From contig WQSG01000006.1 in the NCBI GenBank assembly GCA_009788055.1, positions 1 through 64,000 on the forward strand: 64,000 nt of DNA. Direction: 5' to 3'. Numbering within the stretch: the first letter of the stretch is position 1; the number at the start of each line of letters is the position of its first letter. The position numbers and the translations under genes were made by a program. Positions 30,156 to 43,900 of this stretch are shown here, piece by piece. The notes beneath the pieces were generated by a model. That model worked only from the letters and a program-made list of their open reading frames with translations, searched no databases and was not told the DNA's origin. Origin of the DNA: Defluviitaleaceae bacterium (lineage in GTDB: Bacteria; Bacillota; Clostridia; Lachnospirales; WQUN01).

Positions 30156-31526
30156 ATGAAGAATAAATTTGTTACGGCTTTTGTTATGATTTTTGCAATG
30201 GTTTTTTCATCCGTGCCTGTGAATGCGGAAACGGAAATAGTGCGTGAGATTACACAAAATTTTGTAAACACTCCTGCGCAAAGGATAAACGGTTTCGATT
30301 TTGAAGCATGGACAGACCACCGCGGCGCGGAGGGCATACACATGAATATGTACGCAGACGGCTCTTTTTCGGGCGAATGGACGCGGACATATAACACGCT
30401 TTTTCGCGTGGGTCGGCGGTTTGCGCGCAATACAAGTATAGAAAGCATTGGAGAAATTTCTCTTGCGTACAACGCCCCTGCGTTTCACACAACACGCGGC
30501 GCGACATACCTTGGCATTTACGGCTGGACTCGCGACCCGCTTATCGAGTGGTATATTTTGGATAGCTGGATAGACTGGAATGTACTTCGTGCGGCGGGAA
30601 CAGGCAACATTGTGCGGCACGGAACGGTCAATGCAAATGGCGGCGTTTACGACATTGTAACCGCGTGGCGAATAAACCAGCCATCTATCGCGGGCGCGCA
30701 TATGTCCACCTTCCTGCAAATTTTCAGCATTCGCAGGAATAGCGAGCGCGGCAGAAACGCCACCACCACATTAAGCGGCACAATAGATGTTTCCGCCCAT
30801 TTTGAAGCATGGGAAAACATCCCCGAGCAAACTCTGCGAACAGGCGGCAGAACCTACACAGCAAGCTTTTGCAAAAGAGCGGAGCTTCACGAAGTTATGT
30901 TTCTAATAGAAGGTTTCGGTGGTGCGGAATTTAGTTCGGGTGGCGGAAGGGTAGACCGCCTGTGTATCCGCTACGGCGACAACGCGATATGCACAACGGA
31001 CGGTTGCGCCAACTGCAACGATATCCCAAAACAGGAAGAAACCCCCGAACCGTCACCGTCACCCACACCGCAACCAACGCCCGAACCCACACCAGAACCA
31101 ACGCCGCAACCCACTCCAACGCCCACTCCTTCCCCCGCGCCGGAACCCCCGCGGTTAGACGGTTTCAGAATCACACCAAGACTGCGTTTTCAGGTAAACG
31201 AAAGCGTTTTTATGAACAGGGGCGACCACAAAACCCTTGAAGCCCCGCCCTTCATAGACCCGATTACAAACCGCACAATGGTACCGTTCCGCGCAGTTGC
31301 GGAAGGTTTGGGCGCGGAAATCGACTGGGAAGAAGCAACCCGAACCGTAACATTCACGCGCAACGGCACAACCGCACAGCTAACCATAGGCGTGGAACTG
31401 CCCGACGGCATGGGCACAGCCGAAATTGTAGAAGGCAGAACCTTCGTACCCGTGCGTTATGTATCCGAAATCCTTGGCGCAACAATCGGCTGGGATGCAG
31501 TATCCCGCGCAGTTTATATCTATTAA
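30156..31526 (+). CDS. Secreted GH11 endo-1,4-beta-xylanase with C-terminal stalk domain
   Basis: A 456-residue exported xylan-degrading enzyme. Signal peptide 1 to about 24; GH11 jelly-roll domain about 28-275, with FEAWTDHRG, LGIYGWTRDPLIEWYILDSW and YDIVTAWRINQPSIAG matching the family. The catalytic nucleophile is Glu131 (PLIEWYILDSW) and the acid/base is Glu252 (FLIEGFGG). A Pro/Thr/Glu linker (about 295-335, repeated PTPEPTPE) leads to a stalk-like domain (about 340-456) with RTMVPFRAVAEGLG and RTFVPVRYVSEILG, the copper amine oxidase N-terminal type. It carries no dockerin, so it may attach to the wall by the stalk domain. A cellulosome component is encoded beside it. Confidence 0.9.
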   Translation: MKNKFVTAFVMIFAMVFSSVPVNAETEIVREITQNFVNTPAQRINGFDFEAWTDHRGAEGIHMNMYADGSFSGEWTRTYNTLFRVGRRFARNTSIESIGEISLAYNAPAFHTTRGATYLGIYGWTRDPLIEWYILDSWIDWNVLRAAGTGNIVRHGTVNANGGVYDIVTAWRINQPSIAGAHMSTFLQIFSIRRNSERGRNATTTLSGTIDVSAHFEAWENIPEQTLRTGGRTYTASFCKRAELHEVMFLIEGFGGAEFSSGGGRVDRLCIRYGDNAICTTDGCANCNDIPKQEETPEPSPSPTPQPTPEPTPEPTPQPTPTPTPSPAPEPPRLDGFRITPRLRFQVNESVFMNRGDHKTLEAPPFIDPITNRTMVPFRAVAEGLGAEIDWEEATRTVTFTRNGTTAQLTIGVELPDGMGTAEIVEGRTFVPVRYVSEILGATIGWDAVSRAVYIY

Positions 31527-31540
31527 AAGGGGGTGAGAGT

Positions 31541-31750
31541 ATGGCAAATGAACGCGAAATGAAAAAATGGCAGGAAGATTCTCTTTTTGAAAATATTTTT
31601 GCACAGGAAATGCTCGCCGCAAATAAACTAAACGGATATATGCAATACTTAGCCGTTACCAATGCCAAAGCGATGAACGGAATGACGGCTGACGAAATTG
31701 ACGCAGTAAAAAAACGTGCGGAAGAAACAGCAAAAAAATACAAAGAATAG
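31541..31750 (+). CDS. Small hypothetical protein, 69 residues
   Basis: A helical, charged protein (MANEREMKKWQEDSLFENIF at the start, EETAKKYKE at the end) with no signal peptide and no domain I recognise. The ATG at 31541 has a strong AAAAGGGGGTGAG site, and the gene is followed by a good terminator (31763-31798), so it is likely real. It lies 14 bases after the xylanase gene and is presumably co-transcribed. Confidence 0.65.
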   Translation: MANEREMKKWQEDSLFENIFAQEMLAANKLNGYMQYLAVTNAKAMNGMTADEIDAVKKRAEETAKKYKE

Positions 31751-31762
31751 ATACGTAACCCC

Positions 31763-31798
31763 AACCCCTTGTCCCACGTGACAAGGGGTTGTTTTTTT
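31763..31798 (+). terminator. Intrinsic terminator after the xylanase operon
   Basis: AACCCCTTGTC and GACAAGGGGTT form a perfect 11-bp stem with a six-base loop (CCACGT), followed by G and a run of seven T. It separates the xylanase unit from the giant gene. Confidence 0.9.
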
Positions 31799-31820
31799 GC
31801 AAATACGCAATAAAAAACAC

Positions 31821-31849
31821 TTGCGTAAAATGTAACCGTACTGTAATAT
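31821..31849 (+). promoter_or_regulatory. Promoter of the giant dockerin gene
   Basis: TTGCGT (31821-31826), a 17-base spacer and TAATAT (31844-31849) form a good sigma-A-type promoter. The leader of roughly 120 bases before the start codon contains several GTGTAAAAA/TACACA-type short repeats that could pair with one another. Confidence 0.65.
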
Positions 31850-31978
31850 ATGAATAATAACCAAAATAGCAGGGTGTATTGGGGGAAAAGTGTACAAATT
31901 TTCACAAACATACACCGTGTGTGTAAAAACAGTGTAAAAACTACACAAATAAAAGGGAGAAAGAAGGGTGGTATTACC

Positions 31979-34900
31979 ATGAGAGAGCGACTATGTCGTT
32001 GCTTGGCGTTTGTGCTTGCGTTTATTATGACGTTATCCACAATCACCGTGTCGCCTGTATTTGGCGAAGAACCGTTCATGGACTCGGAAGAAATCACTTT
32101 CGATGCGCCTTCCGCAGATTATAATGAAGCGGAAGAGCCATACGCGGAAGATGCTTCCGTCGCGGAGGAAGTCCCCGAATATGAGGGCGAAGCCCCTGCC
32201 GCAGTGGAAGAAATCGCGTACGAAAGCACCGTATCTGCGGACACAGGCAGAGGGTTTGTTCCCGCAGGTATCGGCGGTTTCCGTGCCAGAGTTCGTGACA
32301 CAGAACACGACTCCATTTTTGAGGAAGACGCAGAGGATATGGTTACTCCTCTCAACGTAGGCGCACCACCTGCACCCGTTTTTTCACGGCAGGGCGGTGT
32401 GTTTCCCTCCACCTCTACCCGTACTCTTGAGGGCGCAATTTGGCACAGGAATGGCACCGTTGCCGTTACACCTGCGCCCGGCTGGGCAGACACTACAATT
32501 CGTGTAACATTTGATGGTAGTGTTCCCCGCGTTTGCGCCGAGTATATTGCGCAGGTTCGCGAACATGGTTTTGCGGTGGGTCACATGACCGCAGGCGGTG
32601 CGGCGTATCAATCGCATTTGATTTTCAACCCCGCATCGGATTTGCACACATGGCAATGGCATATGCCGGCTTGCGGCTGTGCATGGGTTTTGCCCGCAGG
32701 TGTGGAAATTCCTGTTGAAAGCACAGGCGTAACAGGCAACCACGCACCCGGTGCGCCCGGCTGGGGCGGTTTCATAAACGCACCCGGCGACCATGTAGCC
32801 ATGATGACAAACCATGGCGTTGGCCGCGGCAACCCCGGCCCGTGGAACGTGCCTTGGTCATACAACGAATATCTTGAAGACAGTGCATATATGTCGCCGT
32901 GGAACGCACAAGCTACAGCCCCCGGCGGTTTTGTATTCGCCGCAGGTACGGATGCCCACGCACAATTCCAACGCCGCCCAACTTACATTAGAGCGGCACA
33001 AGGTTATTACCGTCCGCAACCCATGTTCACGGGTATGGCTGTCCGCGCAAGGGCATTCACCGGCGCGGGTATCGGCGGTGATACAAACACGCAAACCTTC
33101 ATCGTAAACAACACAGACACTGTAGGTTCTGTTTCAAATTGGCAAAATATGCGTATCGTTTCCATAGTAATGCCCCCCGAACATTTTGCTCATCCCGTCA
33201 TGGGTATCTACCGTAACTGGGACAGGGGCTTTAACGCAAGAGAGTTCACAGGTGCAGGCGGCACATCACGCTCTCCTCACTGGGTAGGGGACGGATGGCC
33301 AACACGCGGTCCGCAAGCCGCAGGTAGCTGGGGTCATATGTATCCCCGCGTTGCAAACCCCGCCGTCACAGGTACTCATCCTCCTAACCCCACATGGGGC
33401 GGCGTTTACACTTGGCCGCTGTTCTGGCCGGAGCCTTTCCGCCGTCCCGCCGCGCAAGACCGCTACTCGTACAACTGGCAGGGTCAAATTCGTGCAGGTT
33501 TGTGGGACGGTTTTGACGGGCAGGGTAACGTAGTGCCAGAAATGTGGCGCAACCCCGACGGCACACAAATGTCTGTTGCCGAAAGAAACGCGGCTATCGA
33601 AAGCGGACGCGCAGGCGGTTATGTACCCGGCGGTTACGGCATACCCGTTCGTCGTACAGGTCCTGTGTCAAACACTAACGCAGGTAACGCCGTAATCCAA
33701 GGCATTAACACAAGCGCGACAACATCATCTCAAGAACTTCGTCAACGCGCAAACGTAGAGCTTTTTGATGTTGGCGCAACAAGCACTAACCTTATTTTCA
33801 ACCAACTTGCAAACGCATGGGTTTTTGGTAACTGGACACGTTTCTTCCCGTTGCGTTCCATTCGCCTAAACTTTAACCAAGGTCATCTTCCCTGTTCTTG
33901 TTGCGGTCAGCTTACAGGCAGAAGCGGCGATGTTCGCGGTTTGGATATCTTCCCCGGTGCGCGTCGTGCATACAACGCACCCGGCGTTTATATCGACAGG
34001 TTCCGTCACATGAACCTGCGCTTGGAAAACCCCGAAAGTACAGACGTTCGTGACCTTCTTTCCATGTGGGTTGCGCACCCTCTTCGCCCGATAACACAGC
34101 ACGGTACATGGGGTGCGGTGTTTATTAACGGCGAGTTTTGGGGAATGCAAAATATGCAAGTTCACCGCCATGCCGCATTGATTGGCGAAATGTATGCTAT
34201 CCCGCAAGCTCATGTTCAAATCGAAGGCGATATCTTAATTGAAGAAGTTGCCAACTTCTATATCATCCACCCGCCGGCAAACATAGGCGGAGAAGGCCGC
34301 ACAGGTCGTCCCGCGCTTAACACCGCACCGCTTGTGCGCAGTGTAGACGTTACTCCCGGCACAAGAAGAACCGCACTTGGAACAGGCGCGGGCGCAAACG
34401 CGCAAGCGGTGTTAAACCGCACACAAATGGGGCATACAACACCGGGCTCAATGCCGCAAACAACTGCGGACTACAACGGCTATGCCCGCCGCGTACCCCA
34501 CTACTTCCCCCACAACCACCCGCTCGCAGGGCAAGCAGTTCCCGAGGAATGGGCAGGGCGAAGCCACCTTACACGTGAGTGGTTCGACTACCTTAACACC
34601 GCAGTATGTATAGACGATTTCATCGACTGGTTCATAATGTACGTTCACTTGGAAAACTGGGACTCCATCAGTAATAACGTAGAAATGTGGAGAACAGGTT
34701 ACGCAACAGGTGCAACAAACGCAAGCGGTGATGACTACTGGCGTCCCGTGCCACGGGTAGCACCCGGTGTACACGGTGCAGACGGACGCTGGCGTTTTAT
34801 CATCCAAGACTTCGACAACGCCATTTTCCACGGCGCAAACGACTTCATGACATACTTTACCGCAATGGTTAGCCCAACCTGTATTGGTACGGGAACTTGT

Positions 34901-37900
34901 CCGCACGACTGTTCGCCGGAAATTCCCGCCCCCCGTACAGTGCCGGCTTGCTTTGGCGAACCTATCGGCAGAATGGCTCCCATAGACTTTTTCATGGACA
35001 GCCCCGCCGAAAGAAGACCCGAAGTAGCAACAAGATTTATTCGTGTACTTTTGCAAAACCAATACTTCCGTGCATACTTTGCCGCCCGTTATTCCACATA
35101 CACGGGAACGGCGTTCCACCCTGCACGTATGGAAAACTTGGTACGTGAAATTGATAACACCCGTACCCCCTATATCGGCAGACACCTTGAACGCTGGGGC
35201 ATTGCCGAACACGCAAGGCTGTATGACACCGCAGGTTTAACTTTTGCCCCCGGCCTGACGGCAGGCGCAAGCGGAATGTGGCCGAATGCTACATGGGGCC
35301 CGATACTTGTCCCGTGGATGCGAGGGTCAAACATCCAAGGCTTTACCACTGCCATGCGCGCAGGTAACTGGCGCGGCGGCTGGCCCGGTTCAACAGGTGA
35401 CTGGGACGGTGAAGGGGCTTTCCCGCCCGGGTTCACCAACTTTGACGGTGGCAGAGCCGCCATTCACACACTGGCAGGCCCGCCCGAATTTAACCACACA
35501 CGCATGGGCTGGAACGCAAGTGTAACATTGGGCACAGACGGTGCACTGCACAGACCTATGCCGCCGTTGTTTACGGGAACAGGCAATCCTCCTCCGCACG
35601 AAGAATGGGGACGCTTACTGTTCAGAAGCCAAACAGCGGCGTTAATCCTTCGCGCATTGCCCGCAGGTGCTACGCATACTTTCAGCAACCCAACCACCCA
35701 TCCGGGCGGTATTCCAAATACTTTCCATGCACACACAAACCCAACGGGTTACGGTTTTGAAGCGCACCAAAACTCTATAGAGCATATGCGCGCATATTTC
35801 TCCCGTGGTCTTGGTACTTCGGGAACAAACCCGCGCCCCGGTGCCGCTCACACATTTTTACAATATGGCCGCGAACACCAAGGCCTTGGCTACACAGTCG
35901 GCGGCAGAGGCGACTATGCCCGCGTTAACTTTACAATTGCAGGCCCGGGCGGTGCAGCAGTTGCTACTGCACCAACCACCCCCCAAGCACGCGGCGATAT
36001 CGGCTGGTTTAACATTGCCGGCGCATACATTCGCCCCGACCTTTACACCCTGCATACAAACGTAAGCGGTCAAAGTTTCTTCGGCCGTTCGGTTGCAGGG
36101 GCGCCCGCATTTGCAATCGGCGCATTCAGTGCAAGATATGTTCGTAATATGCCAATTCCCATAACAGCAAATGCACAACCCGGTTTTGTGTTCACACACT
36201 TCACCGTTACCTCCACGGCAGGTGCTGCCGCTGTCGCTCCTGCGGTAAACACGTACGGCGACAGAGTAGGTATTTCCGTTTTCACAGACTCGGCAAACAC
36301 CATACAATGTACCGACCGTATATGGCCGGCATGGACTCCGTTCACCGCCGCCCAACTTAGTAACATCACCCTTGATATGCTAAACGGCGAGCCTTCCATT
36401 TGGTTAAACCCGCAGCCTGTTCAAGTAGGCACAACGTGGCCAAACCCCAACATCACCGTAACCGCTCACTTCCGTGCGGAACTGCCCCATGAACGCGCAC
36501 CCATCATCCTGCAAATGCAAGGCTTGGGTACAAGTGAAGACGGCGTTCCTGTTTCTCACGGCTTCATCGAGCTTTACAACCCACACACGGAGGCTGTTAC
36601 CCTTCGCTCTGCCGTAGGCGCAACCCCCGTAGTAAACCGTACACTTCAAATCCAAAGCATCCCCAACGGCAGGTGTGCATTCTGCGAAGCAACCTTGCAG
36701 ATACCACCACTTGCGCCGCCCGCAGGTATAACCGCCTGTGTTCCCGCAAACTGTAATTTGGTTGCATCTCCATGGCAGGTACACCAATTTGAGCCCGGAA
36801 CAACCATACCCGCAGGGCGTTCCTTCCTTGTTGTAAGCCAAGGTTCAAACACATGGCACAACAGCAATGTTGACCCCACATTTAGTCATGTGCCGCGCCT
36901 TATTTTCAGCAACACTCTGCCTCCTACCGTTAATAATGTTGCGTTGCCATACGGGCCGCAACCCATTATCACACCCTACGATACGCAAATGAATATCTTT
37001 TTGAGCAACCGCAACTTCACAGCGGCTATCGTAGACGGCCCCGAGCCGTTGCCCGCAGTGGGTGCGGGAACAAGCACCCGTGTATATGAAATGGTTGGCG
37101 CAAGAAACGACCCCATACCACGCGACCTTGTTCACAATCTCTGGGGTTCACAACCTGCCAACAGCATTTCACGTGCAAATGCGGTTCGCCGTTTGTATGA
37201 CCGTGCGCAAACGCACAGCGTTTCACCCGCGCCCGGTAACCCCGTAAACACAAGAGACAACTTGCTGGACTTCATGCAAATAAGATACGGCGACTGGAAC
37301 ATGGGTAGGGTTTTCCATTACCGCCCGCGTTCAAGCAGCCAATTGCCGTGGCTTGTACCCTTCACAGGTGTAGGTTCTGCGGTAACGCTTGCAAACGCAG
37401 GTTACGGAAGCAACGTGTTCCCTGAAGCTGCCCACGCAGGCAGGGTTGTAGGCTTCCAAGCAGGTGTTATCGAGCAACTCCCCGAGTTGGGTCACAGGGT
37501 ATTTAGCCACTGGATTACAAACAACCCTGCCATCACAATCAACAACCCATACTGCCGCACAGACGCATGGTTTATGATGCCGACGCCGGCAGTTCCCGTA
37601 ACGGTAACTGCGGTGTGGACTGAAATTCCAATGCCCGCGTCTTCCGTTATAATTCACCAAGTACACGGCCAAGGTACGCCGGGTCATAACGCGATTTCTC
37701 ACGGGTTTATAGAGTTGCACAACCCAACAAACTCGCCTGTGTCTTTGGCAGGTAAATCCCTTCAGGTAATGAATGACGACAGCGGCATTTGGAACGTGTT
37801 AAACTTCCCCAATGTTGTAATGACACCGGGTTCGTATTACCTAATCGTAAGTACGGAATGGTTTAACGATGGCAGTGGTGCCGCACCTGTACCTGTTGCC

Positions 37901-40900
37901 GCACGCGGTCATACACCGCGTTATATAATCCCTTACGAACGTTGGGATTTGGAATGGAATCTACGCTTCAGCAATAACTCTATGAGTGTGGCAATAGTTG
38001 AAGGTCCATTCCCGCTTTCGCCGACGATAGACGCAAACGAATGGTCTATAGTCCACGACTTGGTTGGCGCAGTCAACACGGGTGCCCCCGAAATGTCCAA
38101 TTACTTGGGCGACGGGCCTGCGTCCCGTATGTGGAGGCAAGGAAGTGTTCGCCGCCACGCAGGCGCAAGAAACACCCGCGACAACCAATACGATTTCACA
38201 AGTCACAATTTCAGCACCATAAGCAGCGATATGCTTGAAAGAGTACGCCCACGCTACAGCGGTGACATTCGTGCCACAGGTACTGTCAGCATAGTAGGCG
38301 GCGGCTTGATAAGCTCTTGGGCAGAACCAAGCCATAATGTTGCCGCAGAAACATGGGTTCACGTTAATGCAGGTACAACTCCGGGTGAAACTTTCGTAAA
38401 CTGGACAGTTTTAGAACCTGCGGGAATGACCTTGTACGGTTTTAACACCAATATGGCAAGAACCAGTTTCCGTATGCCTGCGGGCGCACCTGCGGTTGTG
38501 TTGCTTGCCAACTGGGATGAACAAGTAATACACGGCACGGCAAACTTCAGTATCGAGTTTAGCCCGGGTCCTGCCGAGCCTATTTGGACATTGGCAGCCG
38601 CGCCGAATATTACGCCGTCTCTTGCCGGCCACGCTTCCGGAACTCCGGGCGAAGGTAACGGAAGAACACCAAGAGCTCCCGACCCGGTTTCCCGTGCGGG
38701 CGGTTCTGCACAAGCGGGCGACAACTTGCTTAACGGCACACTAACCAATAACAACAGAGTCGGTAGCGGAGATGGTTTCTTCCTATGGCTTCAAGACCTT
38801 GGCGTTCAAGGCGGCGAAGCGGTTGTTCTGAACCAAGCCGTAAACCAATACCGTTTCGTTATCTACGGTATGCTTACAGGTGGTGCGGGTGCGAACTTCC
38901 AAGTGGACGGACGCGGCCCCGGCGGTAACACCGTCAACGCCACCAATGCGTTCAGCGCACCTGTTGGTGCATCGGTTGTTGCGCCGAATGGCAGAACAGG
39001 CAATTTCCGTATGGAATTCAGCATAGGTAATACGGGTGTGTATCCGCACCCCCTTACCAACTGGTCGCATATCCGCCTTACCACAGATAACGCCGGTGGC
39101 GTAGGGTTTGGCGCGAATATGCAAATCAACTATCTTCATATTTACCGTGAACCGGGCGCGAATTATGTTGCTCCCGCCCCAACAGCTATAACACTTGCCC
39201 CCGCAACCTCTACCTTGGAGGTGGGCGATACGCTCTCCATGGGTATAACCATTGTACCCGCAACCGCATCCAACGCGGTTAACTGGATATCCAGCAACCC
39301 TTCCGTGGCATCTGTTTCCGCTACAGGCGTTGTAACCGCGCATTCTGCAAGCGGTGTTCCGGTTACAATCACGGCAACCTCTGCACTAAATCCGGCTGTT
39401 TCGGGCACGGCTTCCGTAACGGTTACAGCCCCAAGCCCATACAGATTCCAACTTCAAAACTTCCTTGCAACGCAAGGACCCGGCGGCGGGGCTTTCCCAC
39501 CCGGGCATTCCTTCCCCATCAACAATAATGCCACCGTTGTCTTTGGCGGTTCTAACGATACCGCAATTTTAACGGTACAGTCCGGCGTAGGTGCAAATCC
39601 CTTACACGTTAGGGTTGACAGAACCGGCACATCACGTACGCACGGTGCAAAACTACGGATGACCTTCCAAGCCGGAAATATCTTGACCGCTACAATACAA
39701 AATCCAAACTCGGCGGCTAAATCCGTTAGATTCCACACGGTAACAGGAAACACTACGGCAGGTTCTGAAATTGGAACAGCCCTTTCAATCCCTGCAGGTG
39801 GAACGGGTACGCTTACCCACACGCTAACAGCGGCAGACCTTGCAAACTCCGTTACCGCTATCCGAATAATTGCCGCCAGCAACTCGCCCGCAGGTAATGC
39901 AGCACCTTCGGTTCTGCAAAACTGGGTAGTAGCAAGAGGCACTGCGGTTCTGGGTGCAAGCGATGTAGTAACCTTTGATTACGACGAGCCTGTTGTTGCA
40001 GGTGAAATGGACATCGTTCCGTTTAACGTTCTTCGTCCTGTAACTTTCGCAAATGATGCGTCACAAACAGGTAATGTTGTGAATGTAACAGCACACTCAA
40101 CCCCTGTTGTCGTAAACTCAAACCCCCACGCCGCAGTCACAAACCATTTGCTTCCTCATGTATATCTCGACAGCACGCGGGTAGTTGCGCCGTACTTTGT
40201 AACATGGTCGTTTGCGCCTTCCGCAAACTTCCCTGCGGGTTCGGTAACATTCCCGGGCAACACAACAATTCGCTCATCATCACAACCCGGCGGCTTTACG
40301 CAAGTAACGGCAACCGTATGGGGTCCGATTGACACCCAACCCCAGATACCTCACAACGTTAACGTAACAAACGGAACGGCAAGGGTTAACCCCGGAACAG
40401 GAAACGTAACCCAAGCACGCGCAGGTGATTTTGTTATCCTCACGCCAAACGCGCCTACAGCAGGTCAAATTTTCACAGGCTGGACAGTTGACATAGGTTC
40501 GACACCCATGGAGATAAGAAACCCGGGTAGCGTAACCACCGCCAACTTTACAATGCCTGACGGCCCTGTTTCCGTGACGGCTAACTTTGCAACAATGCAC
40601 AGCACCCCAATAATGATTAACCAAGTGTATGCGCAAGGGCCGTCTCGCGACGACCCGACAGTTTCACACGGTTTCATTGAGTTGTTTAACCCCACAAGTT
40701 ACGATGTAGACTTGACCGGTTACTCCTTGCAAGTAAGGAATGCAGGTTCTCCCGGTTGGACAGTGCTTAACCTTGGCACTCCTGCGGCAGGGCAAAACCC
40801 GAACAGCCGCCCGGCGGTAGTCCCTGCAAACACTTCATTCCTTATTGTAAGTAATGCGTGGCAAGCACCCGCAGGTGTTCCCCGCCACGAAATTCCCGCA

Positions 40901-43900
40901 CTGCGCCACGACAGAGCATGGTCGTTACAGTTCAGCTTAGACCATATGTCTGTTGCACTGGTTCACGGTACAACCGCGCTTTCGCCTGTTGTAGTCGGCG
41001 ACGACTGGGCAAGAGTTGTAGACTTGGTTGGTGCGCACTCCAGCGGTAACGCCATGCACACGTACAACTTCCTCGGTAGCGGCTCTGCGGGTAATATTTC
41101 CCGCCATGCATCTGTTCGCCGCGTTAATTTCGCAAATACCTTTGACAACAGGGCAGACTTTAGCCGTGTGGACTTTAGCACAAGGGATAGCGGAATAACC
41201 GATTCCGAACTGGACAGATACCGTCCGCGTTCAACCAACTGCGGTCAAGCGTTCCCTGTTACCATTTACAGCGAAGGCAGGTTCTACTCCGCGTCTCCGT
41301 CATTTGCATCTGCGGGAACGCCTGTAACAATCCACGCAGGTGTTGCACCGCTTACAGGTACACCCCCGGGTACGCCGTTAAGCGGAAGCCGCTTCACCAA
41401 CTGGACACTCGCAACGGGTAGCACCACTGTAGCCCTTGCAGACAGCAATGCGTCAACCACAACATTCATCATGCCCGCCGGTGCAGTTACCCTTAACGCA
41501 CACTTTACAGAAGCGGAACTGCCGGAAACAGGCGTTATGATTCACCAAGTATACGGTCAAGGTTCTGATAACCGTGTAAATAACGTGGGAACAAACTCCG
41601 TTTCACATGGCTTCATCGAACTGTTCAACCCGTCCGACCAACCTGTAAGCCTTGTTGGAATGTCATTGCAAGTGCAAAACGGCAGCGGCATTTCCGAAGA
41701 ATGGGAACGTCTTGCCCTTACAGGCACGATACCTGCCCGCGGTTCTTGGCTGGTAGCAAGCAATGCGTGGTATAACACCAATGTTGTAAACGGTGTACCG
41801 CGTCATGTACTGCCTCTGGGCGCAACCGCCCCCGGCAGACCCGACCAATTCTGGGATGTAGAGTTCCACAATAACAACATGGTTGTCGCGTTGGTCACAA
41901 ACAATATCGACCTTCCAAGCAGAATTTCCGATTGGTCTGTAATCCAAGACCTTGTGGGAATTATGGAAAACAACGGCGACCCCGAAACGGTTGGTCACTT
42001 CTTCCACGCACCTGCGCAAGGTATGTCACGGCAGTTTGCAATGCGCCGCCGTCTGGACTTCCGCGATGACAGGCGTAACGGCAACAACTTTAACCGTATC
42101 GACTACCGCACACCGGAAGTAAGCGACACAGGAATAAACCAATACGAACTGGAGCAATACCGTCCACGTTCCAGCACAGATGCAAGCTGGGGTATACTGC
42201 GTGACGTAACCGTTAACAGAATGTATGACGGTGTGTTGTACGGCGACTCGGAGGTTATGCAAACAGCCTTCGGTACGCAAATTGTAAACCTTAGCACCGC
42301 CGCACCGCCGGAAGGCACAATGTTCCAAGGCTGGGTTGCATCTGCCCCCGGTGTTATCCAAATACGCAATGCAAGCAGTTTAACAGGTGCGTGGTTTGTA
42401 ATGCCCGCCGCCGCTATCACGGTAACGGCAAGTTTTGCAACGGTTGATATGCCGCCTGTTGGTTTGCAAATCCACCATATCTACGGTCAAGGCGACCACG
42501 GCGACAATGCGTTTAACCACAGCTTCATTGAACTGTACAACCCAACCAATGCGGCAATTCCGCTTGCGAACCTTTCCGTACAAGTTCAAATGAATATGCT
42601 TGACGGTAGCTTAGAGCCGAACCGCTACACGGCCGCAGTTCCGCCAACGTGGCACGTGCTTTCGCTTGCAGGCCAATTACCGCTTCAACCGAACCACTCC
42701 TTCCTCATTGTGAACGAAGGAACAACCACCCCCGCAACCGCAACAAGCCACAGGCACACCGTACCCGACGCAGATATTATCTGGGCTTTACCCGGTGGTA
42801 TCCGCCTAAGCAACCGCAACATGAGCGTTGCTCTTGTGGATGGTACGCTACCGCTTTCAGGGCGTATAACCCCGGGTGAGTGGAGTCGCGTTTATGACTT
42901 GGTTGGTGCGGCAAACGATGAGCCCGGAACCACAGACGACAACATCCCACGCCGCGACTGGTTGTTTAACTATCTTGTTCGCGGAAGATATGATAACGGT
43001 ATTTCAAGAAGCCGCTCTATCCGCAGGGATGACTTTGTAAATACACGTAACAACCGCGCAAACTTCTCAAGCATTCAATTTACCACGCTTATCCCCGGTC
43101 TTCCGTCCACAAATGCATTAATGCCGCGCAACAGGGCATACGGCGCATGGCCAAGGGAAGAAATACGCATAATGCCTGAAATTGGTTTGCAAATTCACCA
43201 AATCTACGGGCATGGTGATACTAACGGAACAAACGCAATTTCCCACAGCTTTATCGAACTGTATAACCCAACAAGCGAGCCGATTGATATCAGGGGCTTC
43301 TCCATACAAGTTCAAACCGCCCCGGATGTTCCCGCCGGGCCTCCGATTCCGTGGCATTGGCAAATGTTCAGTCTTGCAGACACAAGCTTGCCCGGCGGAT
43401 TGTTGCAACCGCAACACTCTTACTTGATAGTAGGTGCGTCCGCAACGGGTACGGGTGCAAATGCCAACCATGTATACACGATTCCCGCAAGCGGCCCCGG
43501 TTCGGCAGACAGAATTTGGCCTGTTGCCCTAAGCAACCGCAGTATGACGGTTGCCCTTGTTCACGGTCCGGCACCGCTTTCACCGTTCATTACGGAAGCC
43601 GAATGGATACGGGTGCAAGACTTGGTTGGCGCGTATAACTCAGGCGGCGCACGTGACAGAGTAGATAACTACTTGGAACGGGCACGCGGTAACAATGGTA
43701 TCTCTCGTTCACGCTCTGTACGCAGGGATGGGTTCACTGATACTCGTGACAACCACTCGGACTTCTCCAGTATCCAGTTCACCGCTGCGGATGTTGACGT
43801 TGCTGCAATGCGTCCGCGCAGCAGCCACGACGGTGCATGGCCCGCCGACTGGTACACCATCTATGTAAGCAGCATTGGCACGGGTTCAGGTTCCAGCCGT

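Noticed and set aside
30086..30472. N-terminal extension of the FlhB-like protein by about 129 residues
   Set aside because: It would run antisense through the signal peptide and catalytic domain of the xylanase gene and has no similarity to FlhB. The domain starts at MKKPERQKAVAV.
31850..31978. Earlier start of the giant protein
   Set aside because: It lacks a ribosome binding site and begins directly at the promoter's -10. The following 43 residues do not fit before a signal peptide, while the ATG at 31979 does.
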